64,000 bases of DNA from Mytilisepta virgata. Taxonomy: Eukaryota; Mollusca; Bivalvia; Mytilida; Mytilidae. A model generated the notes under the pieces. The model worked only from the letters and a program-made list of their open reading frames with translations. It made no database searches and had not been told where the DNA came from. The position numbers were made by a program, and so were the translations under genes. Location: the NCBI GenBank assembly GCA_028015205.1, contig JAPWFG010000023.1:1798001-1862000 (forward strand), written 5' to 3'. Shown piece after piece: positions 38,673 to 50,264 of this stretch (position 1 is the first letter of the stretch; every line of letters begins with the position of its first letter).

Positions 38673-40917
38673 TATACGACCGCAAAATTTTTGCGGTCGT
38701 ATATTGGTATGACGTTGGCGTCGTCGTCGTCGTCGTCGTCGTCTGCGTCGTCGTCCGTCGTCTGCGGCGTCGTCCGAAGACATTTGGTTTTCGCACTATA
38801 ACTTTAGTATAAGTTAATAGAAATCTATGAAATTTAAACACAAGGTTTATGACCACAAAAGGAAGGTTGGGATTGATTTTGGGAGTTTTGGTCCCAACAG
38901 TTTAAGAATCAGGGGCCAAAAAAGGGCCAATAAGCATTTTTCTAGGTTTTCGCACAATAACTCTAGTATAAGTAAATAGAAATCTATGAAATTTTAACAC
39001 AAGGTTTATGACCACAAAAGGAAGGTTGGGATTGTTTTTGGGAGTTTTGGTCCCAACAGTTTAGGAATTGGGGGCTAAAAAAGGGCCAAAATAAGCATTT
39101 TTCTTGGTTTTTGCACAATAACTTTAGTATAAGTAAATAGAAATCTATGAAATTTAAACACAAGGTTTATGACCACAAAAGGAAGGTTGGGATTGATTTT
39201 TGGAGTTTTGGTCCAAACAGTTTAGGAATTAGGGGCCAAAAGGGTCCAAAATTAAACTTTGTTTGATTTCATTGAAAATTTAACTATTGGGGTTCTTTGA
39301 TATGCCGAATCTAAACGTGCATTTAGGATCTTAATTTTTGGTCCCGTTTTCAAATTGGTCTACATTAAGGTCCAAAGGGTCCAAAATTAAACTTAGTTTG
39401 ATTTTAACAAAAATTGAATTCTTTGGGTTCTTTGATATGCTGAATCTAAACATGTACTTAGTTTTTTATTATGGGCCCAGTTTTCAAGTTGGTCCAAATC
39501 GGGGTCCAAAATTAAACTTTGTTTGATTTCATCGAAAATTGAACTATTGGGGTTCTTTGATATGCCGAATCTAACCGTGCATTTAGATTCTTAATTTTTG
39601 GTCCCGTTTTCAAATTGGTCTACATTAAGGTCCAAAGGGTCCAAAATTAAACTTAGTTCGATTTTAATAAAAATTGAATTCTTGGGGTTCTTTGATATGC
39701 TGAATCTAAACATGAACTTAGTTTTTTTTATTATGGGCCGAGTTTTCAAGTTGGTCCAAATCGGGGTCCAAAATTAAAGCTAAAAAGGGGGTAATTTTTT
39801 TTTTTGGGGGGGGGGGGCAATTCTCCACAGCATATTGTATTACACAAAAGCAAAAAATTGAATATAAATTCAAATCATATGACCAATTCTAAGTTCTTTA
39901 TTTCAGTTATTCTGTGTCAGAAACCTATTATGTGTCAAATATTTGAAGAAATTTTCAATTGCACAGTATTGCGCAATAGCAAGAAATTGATATGTGTGCC
40001 CTGTTATCAAAACTTTATTATTAACAAATTCCATTGGAAATTTGCCAATGTAAAATGTGCTGATGAAGCTTTTTTGTTTATCTTATCTAAACTGCTTTTA
40101 ATATGTATATTTAAAATTTGCCATCCATGACTATGATGTCATTTTCTATTTTAATATGTTATGGTGTATTTAAATGGGCTGTTATGGTTGCAAAGTATAA
40201 AGAAATGGGGGGGGGGGGGGGGTTGAAAACAAAATTTGGGGGGGGGGGGGGTAAATGAGAAATTGGGGAGGGGGTAATTTTTTCTCATTTCATATTTCAT
40301 AAATTAAAAAGAACATTTCAAATTTTTTTTAGCAAAAAAAAAGGGGGGGTTACAATAAATTTTATTGTTTTTTGTTTTTTTTGGGGAGGGGGGTCAATGT
40401 GCAACTTCATAGTGTATTGCACAAAAGCTAAAAAAAGGGGTAAATTATTATTTTTTTTTTTTGGGGGGGGGGGCAATTCTCCACAGCATATTGTATGACA
40501 CAAAAGCAAAAAATTGAATATAAATTCAAATCATATGACCAATTTTAAGTTCTTTGATTTCAGTTATTCTGTGTCAGAAACCTATTATGTGTCAAATATT
40601 TGAAGAAATTTTCAATTACACAGTATTGCGCAATAGCAAGAAATTGATATGTGTGCCCAATTTTAAATTTTAAATTGGTTATTTCTGATTTATATATAAA
40701 AACAAATAATACTGATATGGTTTGAATAGGTAAATTAAAAATTTTTAAGTTCTTAGACAACATTCATTCTGTGTCAGAAACCTATGCTGTGTCAAATATT
40801 TATTCACAATCCAAATTCAGTATTGTATCAAGCTTGAATGTTGTGTTCATAATTGCCCCAACTATTCAGGGTTCGACATCTGCGGTCGTATCTAGCTGCG
40901 CCCAGCGGAGCATTTTA
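38673..40917. mobile_element. Nested repeat with TACGACCGCA hairpin terminus
   Basis: It starts with the palindrome ACGACCGCAAAATTTTTGCG / GTCGTA and a (GTC)n tract (38713-38775), and ends TGCGGTCGTATCTAGCTGCG near 40905. Inside are three units of about 150 bp (about 38790-39240), two of about 240 bp with GGTCCAAAATTAAACTT (39247-39775) and a duplicated block of about 200 bp at 39804 and 40462, plus poly-G runs. No transposase found. Confidence 0.7.
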
Positions 40918-40994
40918 TTGTAAAAGTTAACGGACAACGGACGACGACCGACGGACGACCGACGCCAATTGATGAGAATAGCTCACTTGAGCCT

Positions 40995-41720
40995 GTGGGT
41001 CAGGTATTACAATTGCTGAGAAACGGACTTAATTTAAAAAATGTAACACAAGTCACCAAGTATGAAAATGAAATCAAGGTCCAGAGACAGGTGTCAGACT
41101 AGCATGTACCCACTAAGAACTATTTATTGACCAGATATGGCTGGCTTAGGTATTACAGTTGCTAAGAAATGGACTTAATCGCAAAAATGTGACACAGGTC
41201 ACTCACCCATGAAATTGAGGTCAAGATCACAAGGCAGGTGTCATACCGACATGTACCCACCAAGAACTATCTATTTACCAAAATACAGTGGGTCTAGATA
41301 CTATAGTTGCTGAGAAATGAACTTGAGCATGAAAATGTGACAAAGTCACTCAACCATGAAATTGATGTCAAGGTCCCAAGCCAGGTGTCAGATTGGTATG
41401 TACCTGCTAAGAACTATCTATAAACCTAATATAGTTGGCCTAGGTATTAGAGTTGCTGAGAAATGGATTTAACCACGAAACTTGACTCCGATTTTAGATT
41501 TATGTTTATGAAGTCAGTGAACCATGAAAATGAGGTCAGGACCACAAGAGAATTATACTGCGGCAAACCTTGTACGATAAGCTATATGTGGACCATCAAT
41601 CTTAATTGTAGGTATTTAATGTGCAAAGTTATTAAAGTTTTAAAAAAGTTCCCCGCCGCCAGAAAGTAATACATATATCTCGCCTTCTTGACTTTTCGTT
41701 GCAGGCGAGACAAAAATTGC
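40995..41720. repeat. GGTCAAGGTCA dispersed repeat, second copy
   Basis: Four imperfect units of about 155-170 bp share AGGTGTCAGACTAGCATGTA, CCCACTAAGAACTAT, GCTGAGAAATGGA and (G)AGGTCAAGGTC with 8391-8990. It ends CGCCGCCAGAAAGTAATACA and a CTCGCC...GGCGAGAC inverted pair (about 41681-41713). Confidence 0.75.
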
Positions 41721-42006
41721 ATAGGGGAGAAGCTTTGGTCAATTTCCATGAAATCGTGCTATTTGTAAGGTAGTTTTACCATATATGTTTTATAAAAACT
41801 AAGAGAAATTTTGGCCCATTATGTCATATTTGAAACTAAGTTCGGATGTGGTGGCCACTTGGGCCTAGAAGTCAAGTGCAAACGATCAAGTACAAATACC
41901 CATTACATCTAATATTGCAATGGCTAAACATTTTAAATTTCAAGTTTAAATTGGATAATTTTATGGCGTCTACGTTTCTCAGCTTATCCGATTTTCAAGG
42001 GCATGC
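41721..42006. other. Spacer
   Basis: No feature that I can support. Confidence 0.35.
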
Positions 42007-42470
42007 GTGAGTTACCCTGACTTTCGACAAAGAGGATTACTGCTGTCACAAAAGCTTCTTAACCAGGGTTTTATCAGGGATAAGTTGATGTCATCACTTA
42101 AGAAATTTTACGGTCGTCATCATGAATTGATTGACCATTACAGTGTTCCAATATCTAAGATGATGTTGGACCTGTTCCCACTGTCGTAACCTTTCATGTG
42201 CCTCCTACGATTTGTGACTTCCACCGGATTGACTTTGTTGAACTTCACGACGGGTGCCGTATACGGAGCAGGAACTGCTTACCCTTCCGGAGCACCTGGG
42301 TTCACTCCTGGTTTTTATAGGAGTTCGTGTTGTTCATTGTTTTTAGTTTTCTGTGTTTATTTGTTGTGCTTGTGGTTGTTCGTTTGTCTTCCCGGGTTTG
42401 TCTGTCCAATGGATTACGTTTTATTGATTGCTCCTTAGGTATATTTGTCCTTTTTGTAACATTTTCAACT
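42007..42470 (+). pseudogene. 3' end of a retrotransposon (RT polyprotein tail plus 3' UTR)
   Basis: Sixty codons (YPDFRQRGLLLSQKLLNQGF, KKFYGRHHELIDHY, PISKMMLDL) resemble the C-terminal tail that ends reverse-transcriptase polyproteins common in bivalves and cnidarians (pattern DFxxRxxLLxxKLxxQG...KFYGRHxELxxxY). Downstream, ACGGAGCAGGAACTGCTTAC, CCTTCCGGAGCACCTGGG continues as in a second copy at 50265-50610. It is 5'-truncated, with no RT core. Confidence 0.6.
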
Positions 42471-42472
42471 GT

Positions 42473-43440
42473 CAAAACTGTCTAATTGCCTCAATGGAAG
42501 CTATGCCACTGCATTGAAAAGAAAATAAAGAAGTGTGTTTAAAAGACATTATACAATGCTGTTTATGTACAAGTATTCATGTACGGTACGATTTACTAAC
42601 TCGTGACACGACTTATCATTTCTCGAAGTAGTAAATCGTGGTCACGAGTTGATAAAGCGTTGTCATATTTTAAATTAAGTTCGTGTGTGGCGGCCTTTTT
42701 TGGTTGACAGTCCGAGTCATTTAGAAGGTAGAGAATCCAATATACATATATAAAAAAACAATTCTTAGTCACCTATCAAGTAGCCTCCAAGTTACTGCTT
42801 TTATGGCTGTTGATTGGCATATTGTATATTCTTTTGAGCGATAAAGGCTCCTGATAGCCTTTGATTTATTGTATTTTATTAGCTCACCTGACCTGAAAGG
42901 CGAAGTGAGCTTTCTCATCAGTTGGCGTCCGTCGTCGTCGTCGTCGTCTGTTAACTTTTACAAAAATCTTCTCCTCTGAAACTACTGGGCCAAATGTAAC
43001 CAAACTTGGCAACAATCATCATTGAGGTATCTAGTTTAAAAAATTTGTCCGATGATCCCGCCTGCCAACCAACATGGTCGACATGGCTAAAAATAGAACA
43101 TATGGGTAAAACCAGCCAAATTGATTCCAACACAGGTGAGCGATACAGGTTCTTGAAAGCCTCTAGTTCTTATATGGTCTCAGTATATGGTATTGTTGTA
43201 TACTGCATGTTAATTCGCAATAAAATATTCTAGAATTTTGTTTTCAAAACTACAGCGGCCCGCAGAAAAACAACTTTAGGTCATACCTGAAATGTTTTGT
43301 ATGTTTTTTATATATTTTTTTATAGAATATTCGATATATTTCTCACACACAAATTGTAAACGTAAAAAGCTGTTAAGAAATATAGTTTCATGAATCATGT
43401 TCACATCGGTGTTTGGGAGACTATTTATCGTAAAGGAAGT
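42473..43440. repeat. Dispersed repeat, copy 3, interrupted
   Basis: It combines the 5' part (as 30012-30328) and the 3' part (as 36496-36790) in one run, with an AGCTCACCTG element inserted at about 42877-43165. It is therefore the longest version of this family in the window. Confidence 0.8.
42877..43165 (+). mobile_element. AGCTCACCTG repeat, short copy C
   Basis: TTAGCTCACCTGACC...GTGAGCTTTCTCATC, (GTC)n, TCTTCTCCTCTGAAACTACT, ending ACACAGGTGAGCGATACAGG, CCTCTAGTTCTT. It lacks the long interior of copies A and B. Confidence 0.8.
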
Positions 43441-43593
43441 GTGGTTATTCATATTTACGTATTTCCGTCCTTGTTCATGTACTTTATTTTCCAAACTGAA
43501 ATGTTCAACGACATTTTTCAAGGTATGCTATATTTTAGATATACATGCATAATTCATCGTATTAGCTAAATTTAGATTCCTGTTTGGTTTTTG

Positions 43594-44640
43594 TCGAGCC
43601 TGCGACTTTAGTCGCAGAAAGCTCGACATAGGGATAGTGATCGGCGGAGGCGTTAACTAACGTCTTAAAAGCTTTATATTTAAGAAGGTGGAAGACCTGG
43701 ATGCTTTATACTTTGTATATGGATGCCTTATGTTACGAAGTTTCTGTCTGTTATATGTACATTGTCCTTGACCTCATTTTCATGGTTAAGTGACAACTTG
43801 AAAAAAATGTTAAGATTTTTTGTAATGTTAATTTCTTTCTTATTATTAGTAATAGGATAACTATATTTGGTATGTGCGTACCTTACAAGGTCCTCATCCC
43901 CGTCAGACAGTTTTCAATTGACCTCGACCCCATTTCAAGGATCAGTGAACAAGGTTAAGTTTTGGTGGTCAAGTCCATATCTCATGCATCCTATAAGCAA
44001 TAGGTCTAGTATATTTATTGTATGGAAGGATTGTAAGGTGTACATGTCCAACTGGCATGTGTACTCTGAGCTTGACCTCATTTTCATGGTTCAGTGGTTA
44101 TAGTTAAGTTTTTGTGTTTTGGCCTGTTTTTCGAATACTGTATACAATACGTCTACTATATTTGGTGTATGGAAGAATTGTAAGGTGTACATGTCGAACT
44201 GGAAGGTGTCATCTGACCTTGACCTCATTGCCATGGCTCAGTGGTTATAGTTAAGTTTTTGTGTTTTGTCCTGTTTTTTGAATACTGTATGCAATAGGTC
44301 TACTGTGTTTGGTGTATGGAAGGATTGTAAGGTGTACATGTCCAACTGGCAGGTGTCATCTGATCTTGACCTCATATTTTCATGGTTCAATGGTTATAGT
44401 TAAGCTTTTGTGTTTTGGCCTGTTTTTCGAATACTGTATGCAATAGGTCTACTATATTTGGGGTATGGAAGGATTGTAAGGTATGCATGTCCAACTGACA
44501 TGATTCATCTGACCTTGACCTCATTTTCATGGTTCAGTGGTTATAGTTAAGTTTTTGTGTTTTGCTGTTTTGCTGAATACTGATAGCATTTACTTTCATT
44601 AGAAATACACGGCAGGCGAGACATTTTTGTGTGTCCACTT
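43594..44640. mobile_element. GTCGAGCCTGCGAC repeat with TGACCTTGACCTC units, copy 1
   Basis: It begins with the hairpin GTCGAGCCTGCGACTTTAGT / CGCAGAAAGCTCGAC, then a proximal block with CTTGACCTCATTTTCATGGT and four to five tandem units of about 155 bp (TAGTTAAGTTTTTGTGTTTT, GCAATAGGTCTACTATATTT, AAGGTGTACATGTCCAACTG, TGACCTTGACCTCATTTTCA). It ends AGGCGAGACATTTTTGTGTG. Copy 2 is at 51100-52310. Confidence 0.8.
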
Positions 44641-45154
44641 TTGTATTGGTTTGGGTTTAGGCGGTTGTGCTTATAAATTCATCATTACATCTTTAACCAG
44701 AGTTGTCAGTCAACGAAATGGCCATACGGTGCATAGAATTTATTTCGTTATTTTGTGATATATTTTATTGCATTTATTTAATGATCATTTTAAACTATAT
44801 ATATGTTATTAAGCTTTAACGTTCTAAAACATATATGGTATAAGTGATATAATGTGACAGCCTGTGTGGTAGTTATATTATATATAAGGATTAAGTCAGT
44901 TGGATAATTTTGTAGGACTATTTCACTGGTTTTTTTTACACAGGGTTAAGGATGGTTTACATGTAATGTTCCATCAATGTATACAGGTGTACTTCCATGA
45001 GAGGAATACAAAACTGTTATGGAATATTCCCCTAATTGACAAAATTTCCCTTGGTAGTCCAATCAAAGTTATAATAGACAACATTATCCTTTGTATCCCA
45101 CAGTTATACAAATCTACTAATGAACAAAATTTCTGTTCAGATTTATATATTATA
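44641..45154. other. Spacer with one degenerate 51-bp minisatellite unit
   Basis: At 45025-45085 a CCCCTAATTGACAAAATTTC / CCTTGGTAGTCCAATCAAAG unit matches the array at 45868-46290. No gene. Confidence 0.5.
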
Positions 45155-46910
45155 GGTGGAAGAGCTATAATCCAAAGTTGAACAAACCTTTATTACAATA
45201 TTACTCAGAGTCTACCTCTGTCAGTTAAACTTTTTGGATTGTTGTCCTGGTTTTTTTGGTTTTGAGCACAACTGATGAGTCTTCGAAATGTGCACATCTC
45301 ATCAGAATTGGTATAAAAGGGATTTATTAAAGACTGATGCTAACGAAAATTGAATATCTCTTTAAGTGTACTTCGACCAGTTTTACAAAACTTTAACGTA
45401 ATATCCCTTGGAATTTACGTTCATCAGTTGTAGAAAAAGTTGATTAAATATCCCTAAGAACCTAATACAAAGTCATTTAAAAGTTTGATCTCGAGCTCTG
45501 CTGATTAGTTGTCAGTCAACGAAATAACCATACAGTGCATCAAATTTGAGTATTTTGTGATACGTTTTATTAATAGAGTGTCATGTTAGGGTAGATCTTC
45601 GTAGTACTGTATACATTATAATTCTTTTGTCTTGGAAACATATATTTTAAATTTTATCTAATAAAAACACATTTTTAAAACAAGATCTAATGAATCATAA
45701 TAAGTGTTTCCTGGTTACGAGATATACTTATATTATAGTACAACTTGTTTTCTGTATATATATTTAGGTTTGTTTTATTTCCGTCCTTGTCCATGTACTT
45801 GATAGTACAGAGTAAAACTGATTTTTTTTTAAATTTTAATTTTAAAAAAGTAATGTTAATTATGTAGGTATCCCAATTAAAGTGATACAAATTCCACTAA
45901 TGGACAAAATATCCCTTGGTATACCAATTAAAGTTATACAAATTCCACTAATGGACAACATTTCCCTTGGTATCCCAATCAAAGTTATACAAATTTCCTT
46001 AATGGACAAAATTTCCCTTAATATCCCAATCAAAGTTATACAAATTCCACTAATGGACAAAATTTCTCTTGCTATCCCAATCAAAGTTATACAAATTCAA
46101 CTAATGGACACAATATCCCTTGGTATCCCAATCAAAGTTATACAAATCTCACTAATGGACAAAATATCCCTTGGTATACCAATAGAAGTTATACAAATTT
46201 CACTAATCGACAAAATATCCCTTGCTATCCCAATCAAAGTTATACAAATTCCACTAATGGACAAAATTTCCCTTGCTATCCCAATCAAAGTTTTATATTA
46301 TAAGTGGAAGAGCAATAATTCAAAGTTGAAAAAAAACCTTTTATTAAAATATTACTCAAAGTGTACCTCTGTCAGTTAAACTTTTTGACTGTTGTTCTAG
46401 TTTTCAACATTTTTGGTCTTGAGCACAACTGATGAGTCGTACACAAAAATGTATATCATCGAAACGTGTACGTCCCATCAAAATTGGTATCAACGAGATT
46501 TATTAAACACTGATGATACCTTAAATGGAATATCTCTTGAAATCCACTTCGGCCAGTTATACAAAACTTAAACGGAATATGCTTTCGAATTTACGTTCAT
46601 CAGTTGTACAAAATTTTTATTAAATATCCCTAAGGAGTAAGGACCCAATACAAAGTCATTCAGAAGTTTGATAGGGTGTCATGTTAGGGCAGATCTTGTA
46701 AACTTTTATTTTAAATTTTATGTAATAAAAACACATTTTTAAAACAAGATCTGATGAATCATAACACAAATGTTTCCTGTTTACGACGTATACTTATATT
46801 ATAGTTTTCTGTATATATATTTAGGTTTGTTTTATTTCCGTCCTTGTCCATGTACTTGATAGTATAGAATAAAACTAAACTGTCATTTTTTTCAAATTTT
46901 TAAATTTAAA
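45155..46910. repeat. Tandem segmental duplication of about 1.1 kb
   Basis: 45155-45810 and 46303-46870 share, in order, GTGGAAGAGC(T/A)ATAAT, ACCTCTGTCAGTTAAACTTT, GAGCACAACTGATGAGTC, CAAAGTCATT, AAAACACATTTTTAAAACAA and TTTATTTCCGTCCTTGTCCA. The 51-bp minisatellite lies between the two copies. Confidence 0.75.
45868..46290. repeat. Minisatellite, 51-bp unit, about eight copies
   Basis: The unit CCAATCAAAGTTATACAAAT plus TCCACTAATGGACAAAATTT plus CCCTTGGTATC repeats about eight times. As 51 is divisible by three the array is open in several frames (17-residue periods such as IPLMDKISLGIPIKVIQ); the frame lacks a proper ATG (45882 is GTG) and I do not call a gene. Confidence 0.9.
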
Positions 46911-47682
46911 AAAAAGTAGAGTAAATTTTGTAGATATAGTTTATTTTTATTTTATCTAATTAGCTAAAACTGAAATAAGACCGGCATTAACATATGGTGA
47001 AAATGCATGATTTTATATCATTTGAAATGATAAATTTTGCCTGGTCCCTAAGTACAGTTTGATGGGGATATATTCAAAAGTGACGAAATATGTAGTAGCG
47101 TCAAAAGGCTACATTATACATGGCTCTGGAAGTCGATGAAATTGTATGGAATGCCCAAAATGCAAAACAAGCCAAAAGGATAGCATGCTACATGGCTAAC
47201 ACGATGACATTAAGCAAATTGTGATGGCAGAAATTTTTTACATAAAATGTATTCAGTGTGAAGAGTACTACATTCAACTGGATACTTCTCACATGGTGTA
47301 CATGATCCTTTCTTGGGTACATGCAGAGATGGGAAAGGAGAAAATGATTTTTTTTAAATTTTAACCTATTGTTGACATCACTCATATTTTTATTTCTGTG
47401 TCTGATAATTGATTTCCATTAATCAGTTTATGTAAAAGAATAATAGCTGTACTTGTCTTATTTTGGCCAAGTGGACAACAACAGTGCAATAAATTAACAA
47501 ATTGAATCCTATTTGGCCATAATGAGACGAAGCTATAAACAGTATTTTATTCGTGTTAAAAAAGCCCTGATAATATACATTTTTTTAAAATTATATATAT
47601 ACAGTCAGTGGACATAAATGAGTTCCCGCTTAAAAAATTTCCGATATCACAATTTTTCAAAAAAAATTTACTGATGTTATTA
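46911..47682. other. Non-coding AT-rich stretch
   Basis: Nothing recognisable. Confidence 0.4.
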
Positions 47683-48041
47683 AATGGATGGATGGATGAA
47701 TTATTGTTTAACGTCCAGTGGCAACCAGGTGCATATCAGGACGAGAATATGTTGATATGATAATGAATATGATCCCTGCTTTGTACTAGACCGACACGCT
47801 AAGTCGGATTTTTAATTTGCTAGCTCACGAGGTAACTGTCCGCAGGAAGACATCACCATACTCGGACACATTATACTGACTCCGAGCCGACCAGTCTTTG
47901 CTCTTACTCCTAGATGCCTCGTGCTTGGCGGAGAAGCAGCAAATACCAATTTCAGTGTCTTTGGTTTGACCCGGCCGGGGATCGAACCCGCGACCTTCCG
48001 CACTCGGGGCGAGCATGCTTCCACGAGACCACCGAGGCGGT
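47683..48041 (-). mobile_element. tRNA-derived SINE
   Basis: On the minus strand it starts ACCGCCTCGGTGGTCTCGTG (A-box like) and has GCGGGTTCGATCCCCGGCC with a consensus B box (GGTTCGATCCC, 47978-47988) about 45 nt downstream. A body with GCAAATTAAAAATCCGACTT and TGCCACTGGACGTTAAAC follows. The tail runs into TCCATCCATCCA. A headless, more decayed copy of the body is at 55140-55435. Confidence 0.8.
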
Positions 48042-49101
48042 CAACATTCGGGAAGTAATCTGAGTTATTTGCTGAAATGTTGGTTAAAATTATATTTTCC
48101 TCTTACCAAGGAATTAAATATAATACTAAAAATCCTTGCTCGCTATTAAAGTATCAAATGTCATTGCAAATTTTCTGTCAGTGCCAGATTTCTACATTTT
48201 GTACACTTTTGGCGTTAAAATATACAAATACAGAAAATGTATATTGAATTGTGAATATAAACGGAAACGGTTTGTGAAAGTTAAACTTCCAATTTATACA
48301 CCGGGAGTGATTTAAATATTTGCACATGATTGCTTGCATTTTTTTTTACGGAACTTGCGATTTGTATGATACACCGGTACTGAGTGAAATGATGCACAGC
48401 AACATAATTTCTGGTGATAATTTGAACTCAAGCACATAGAAAATTACTATAAGATTGTCATTACTTTTCTTTGTTACTTGCACCTTTTTATTCTATTCTA
48501 CTTATCAGATTGCAGTGATCATTTATTGTCTACTGACGTTTATCTACAAAAAAAACGGTTGTTTGTTCAATGAAAACGTCGTTATTTGCAATTTTATAAA
48601 TCGTGCTAACTTTATACACTCTTTTCATGAACAGTATATTGATATTTTGTGTGCTGACCACGCAATTTCCGTAAAAATTATCACACACCCGTCGCCAGTC
48701 TCATCGAATGTTTAAAGAAGAGGCAGATTTTGCCACACTGATTGCTGTTCTAAGTGGTGTGAACGCGTTGTTGTTGGATAGGCTACCGCTAAGATCGGGT
48801 GATATCGCCTTTAAACAGATATTTACGAAAGTTTGACAGAAATCTACCCCAATTTCTCTGTTTTTCTTGCAGTATTCCTTACTCTGTAACCGGAAGTTAT
48901 GGCAGTAATCGTATTTTAATACATATCCGAGCAAGGGGTGTGTACATAGGCTTTTTCAATATTGAAAACTATTTGTAAATAAAAACATTTCATCATTACT
49001 TGTTTTAGTGATATATTTGTATGATTTTGAAAGAGGCATAAATAGATTGCACTTTCGACAAATTGCAAAGAAAATGAATATATTTTTTTTATTATCTTCA
49101 G
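48042..49101. other. Upstream region of the HEPN exon
   Basis: Mostly AT-rich. One short plus-strand ORF (48708-48836, 42 codons, MFKEEADFATLIAVLSGVNA...) looks protein-like and may be an upstream exon or a decayed one; it has no clear splice donor. Otherwise nothing. Confidence 0.35.
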
Positions 49102-49786
49102 CATTACCGATGACAATAACATGACGGAACATGAAGAGCGGGAAAACTTTATTCGGAACTCATTTTTGATCGTAGATCATAGCAATGAAACTTTCAAGGA
49201 GCTATTTGAACACCACTTACAAAGAGAGGGAATTAACCTATATCAGTTTATCGATTCAAAACAACATGAAATATATCACCTATGTTATAATACCAAGCCT
49301 TGCTGCATGTGCCCGTCTGGAAATAAACGTCCAATATATAGTTACAGAAACAGAGTCTTGAATATACCTCAACTTAAACTGTTACTAGACTTGAAGCCAA
49401 ACGTGCCATGTTTTCCAGCAAGTAGTCCGACAGCTTGTTGCTTTACCGTTAATCCTAAGGTTAATCTCGATGACTTTGACCAAACGCTTATTAGATGTAT
49501 CTTGGTCAACCTTACCAAACTAATTCCCGATGGGTCTCCAGAACGCTCGGCTGTAGAAGATCTTTTAAAAATCAGGAATGAATCTTACGGCCATGCTAAT
49601 ATAGGACGTATTTCTAACCACGACTACCAGATTTATAAATCACGGATTGAAAGAAATATTCTAACGTTAGCACAGTTATTTGGAAAAGAAGATGAATTTA
49701 AGAAGAAGTTCAAAGAGGCTGAAGTTCGACCACTTGATCCGAAGCTCTACGAAAAGTATCAAGCTGTATCACGAAAGACTATTGAG
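49102..49786 (+). CDS. DZIP3-like HEPN domain exon
   Basis: A pyrimidine-rich acceptor (TTTTTTTTATTATCTTCAG) precedes 49102; the first in-frame ATG is 49121 and a candidate donor (ATTGAG/GTATTT) ends the exon at 49786, although the frame stays open to 49864. The protein has FKELFEHHLQREGINLYQFI, a cysteine cluster KPCCMCP (60-65), LNIPQLKLLL, DFDQTLIRCILVNLTKL and RNESYGH (R152-H158), the R-x(4-6)-H motif of HEPN domains. The layout matches the DZIP3-like HEPN proteins that are expanded in bivalves, often joined to death, TIR or NACHT modules; such partners would be on exons not seen here. HEPN motifs of this type can mark RNases; whether this one is catalytic is unknown. Confidence 0.7.
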
Positions 49787-50264
49787 GTATTTATTCGCCC
49801 TGTTGTATTTATAAGTTATATATTTGAGAAACCTCTAAAACATTTAACAACACTTGAAATTTAAGATATCTGGAATATGATCGATCAGAACTATTGACTA
49901 TATTTCTTTTTAATAAAAATAAATCTGGAAGCGCACAGGGCCCAGTTGTTCAAAAGTTTCAAATTTTCACTTCCTTGATTATGCCAGAGATTTGAAAATG
50001 TTCTGATGGGTTAATCATATAACTTTGTGTGTCCATGCATAATTCTGTACAGAAATATTACTTAACAATCGAAATAATGGAAAGTGAAAAATGTGATTAA
50101 CTTTTGAACTTTTTTTGAATGTAACAACGTAGAGAGAGTAAGAAATCTTAGCCGAAAGTAATATACGATACATAATTGGGCTGATATTACAATGTATTAG
50201 CGAAGGTTTAACATAAAGCACAGTTTTTAAAAGGTTATGGTGTTAATGAATAAGATTTATTTCC
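49787..50264. other. Presumed intron or 3' flank of the HEPN exon
   Basis: AT-rich, with no recognisable exon. Confidence 0.4.

Larger units (their letters stand above)
36975..41005 (-). mobile_element. AGCTCACCTG repeat, copy B, inverted, with a nested insert
   Basis: The left edge CTAGAGGCTCTCAAGAGCCT, GTATCGCTGACCTG is the complement of the family's 3' end. The right edge (about 40918-41005, CGGACGACCGACGCCAATTG, ATGAGAATAGCTCACTTGAG) is the complement of its 5' hairpin. A second repeat (38673-40917) splits it within GGAGAAGATTTTT / TGTAAAAGTTAACGG, which is contiguous in other copies. Confidence 0.75.

Noticed and set aside
45882..46379. 165-codon open frame over the 51-bp minisatellite
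   Set aside because: It starts at GTG, consists only of the repeat, and is also open on the other strand.
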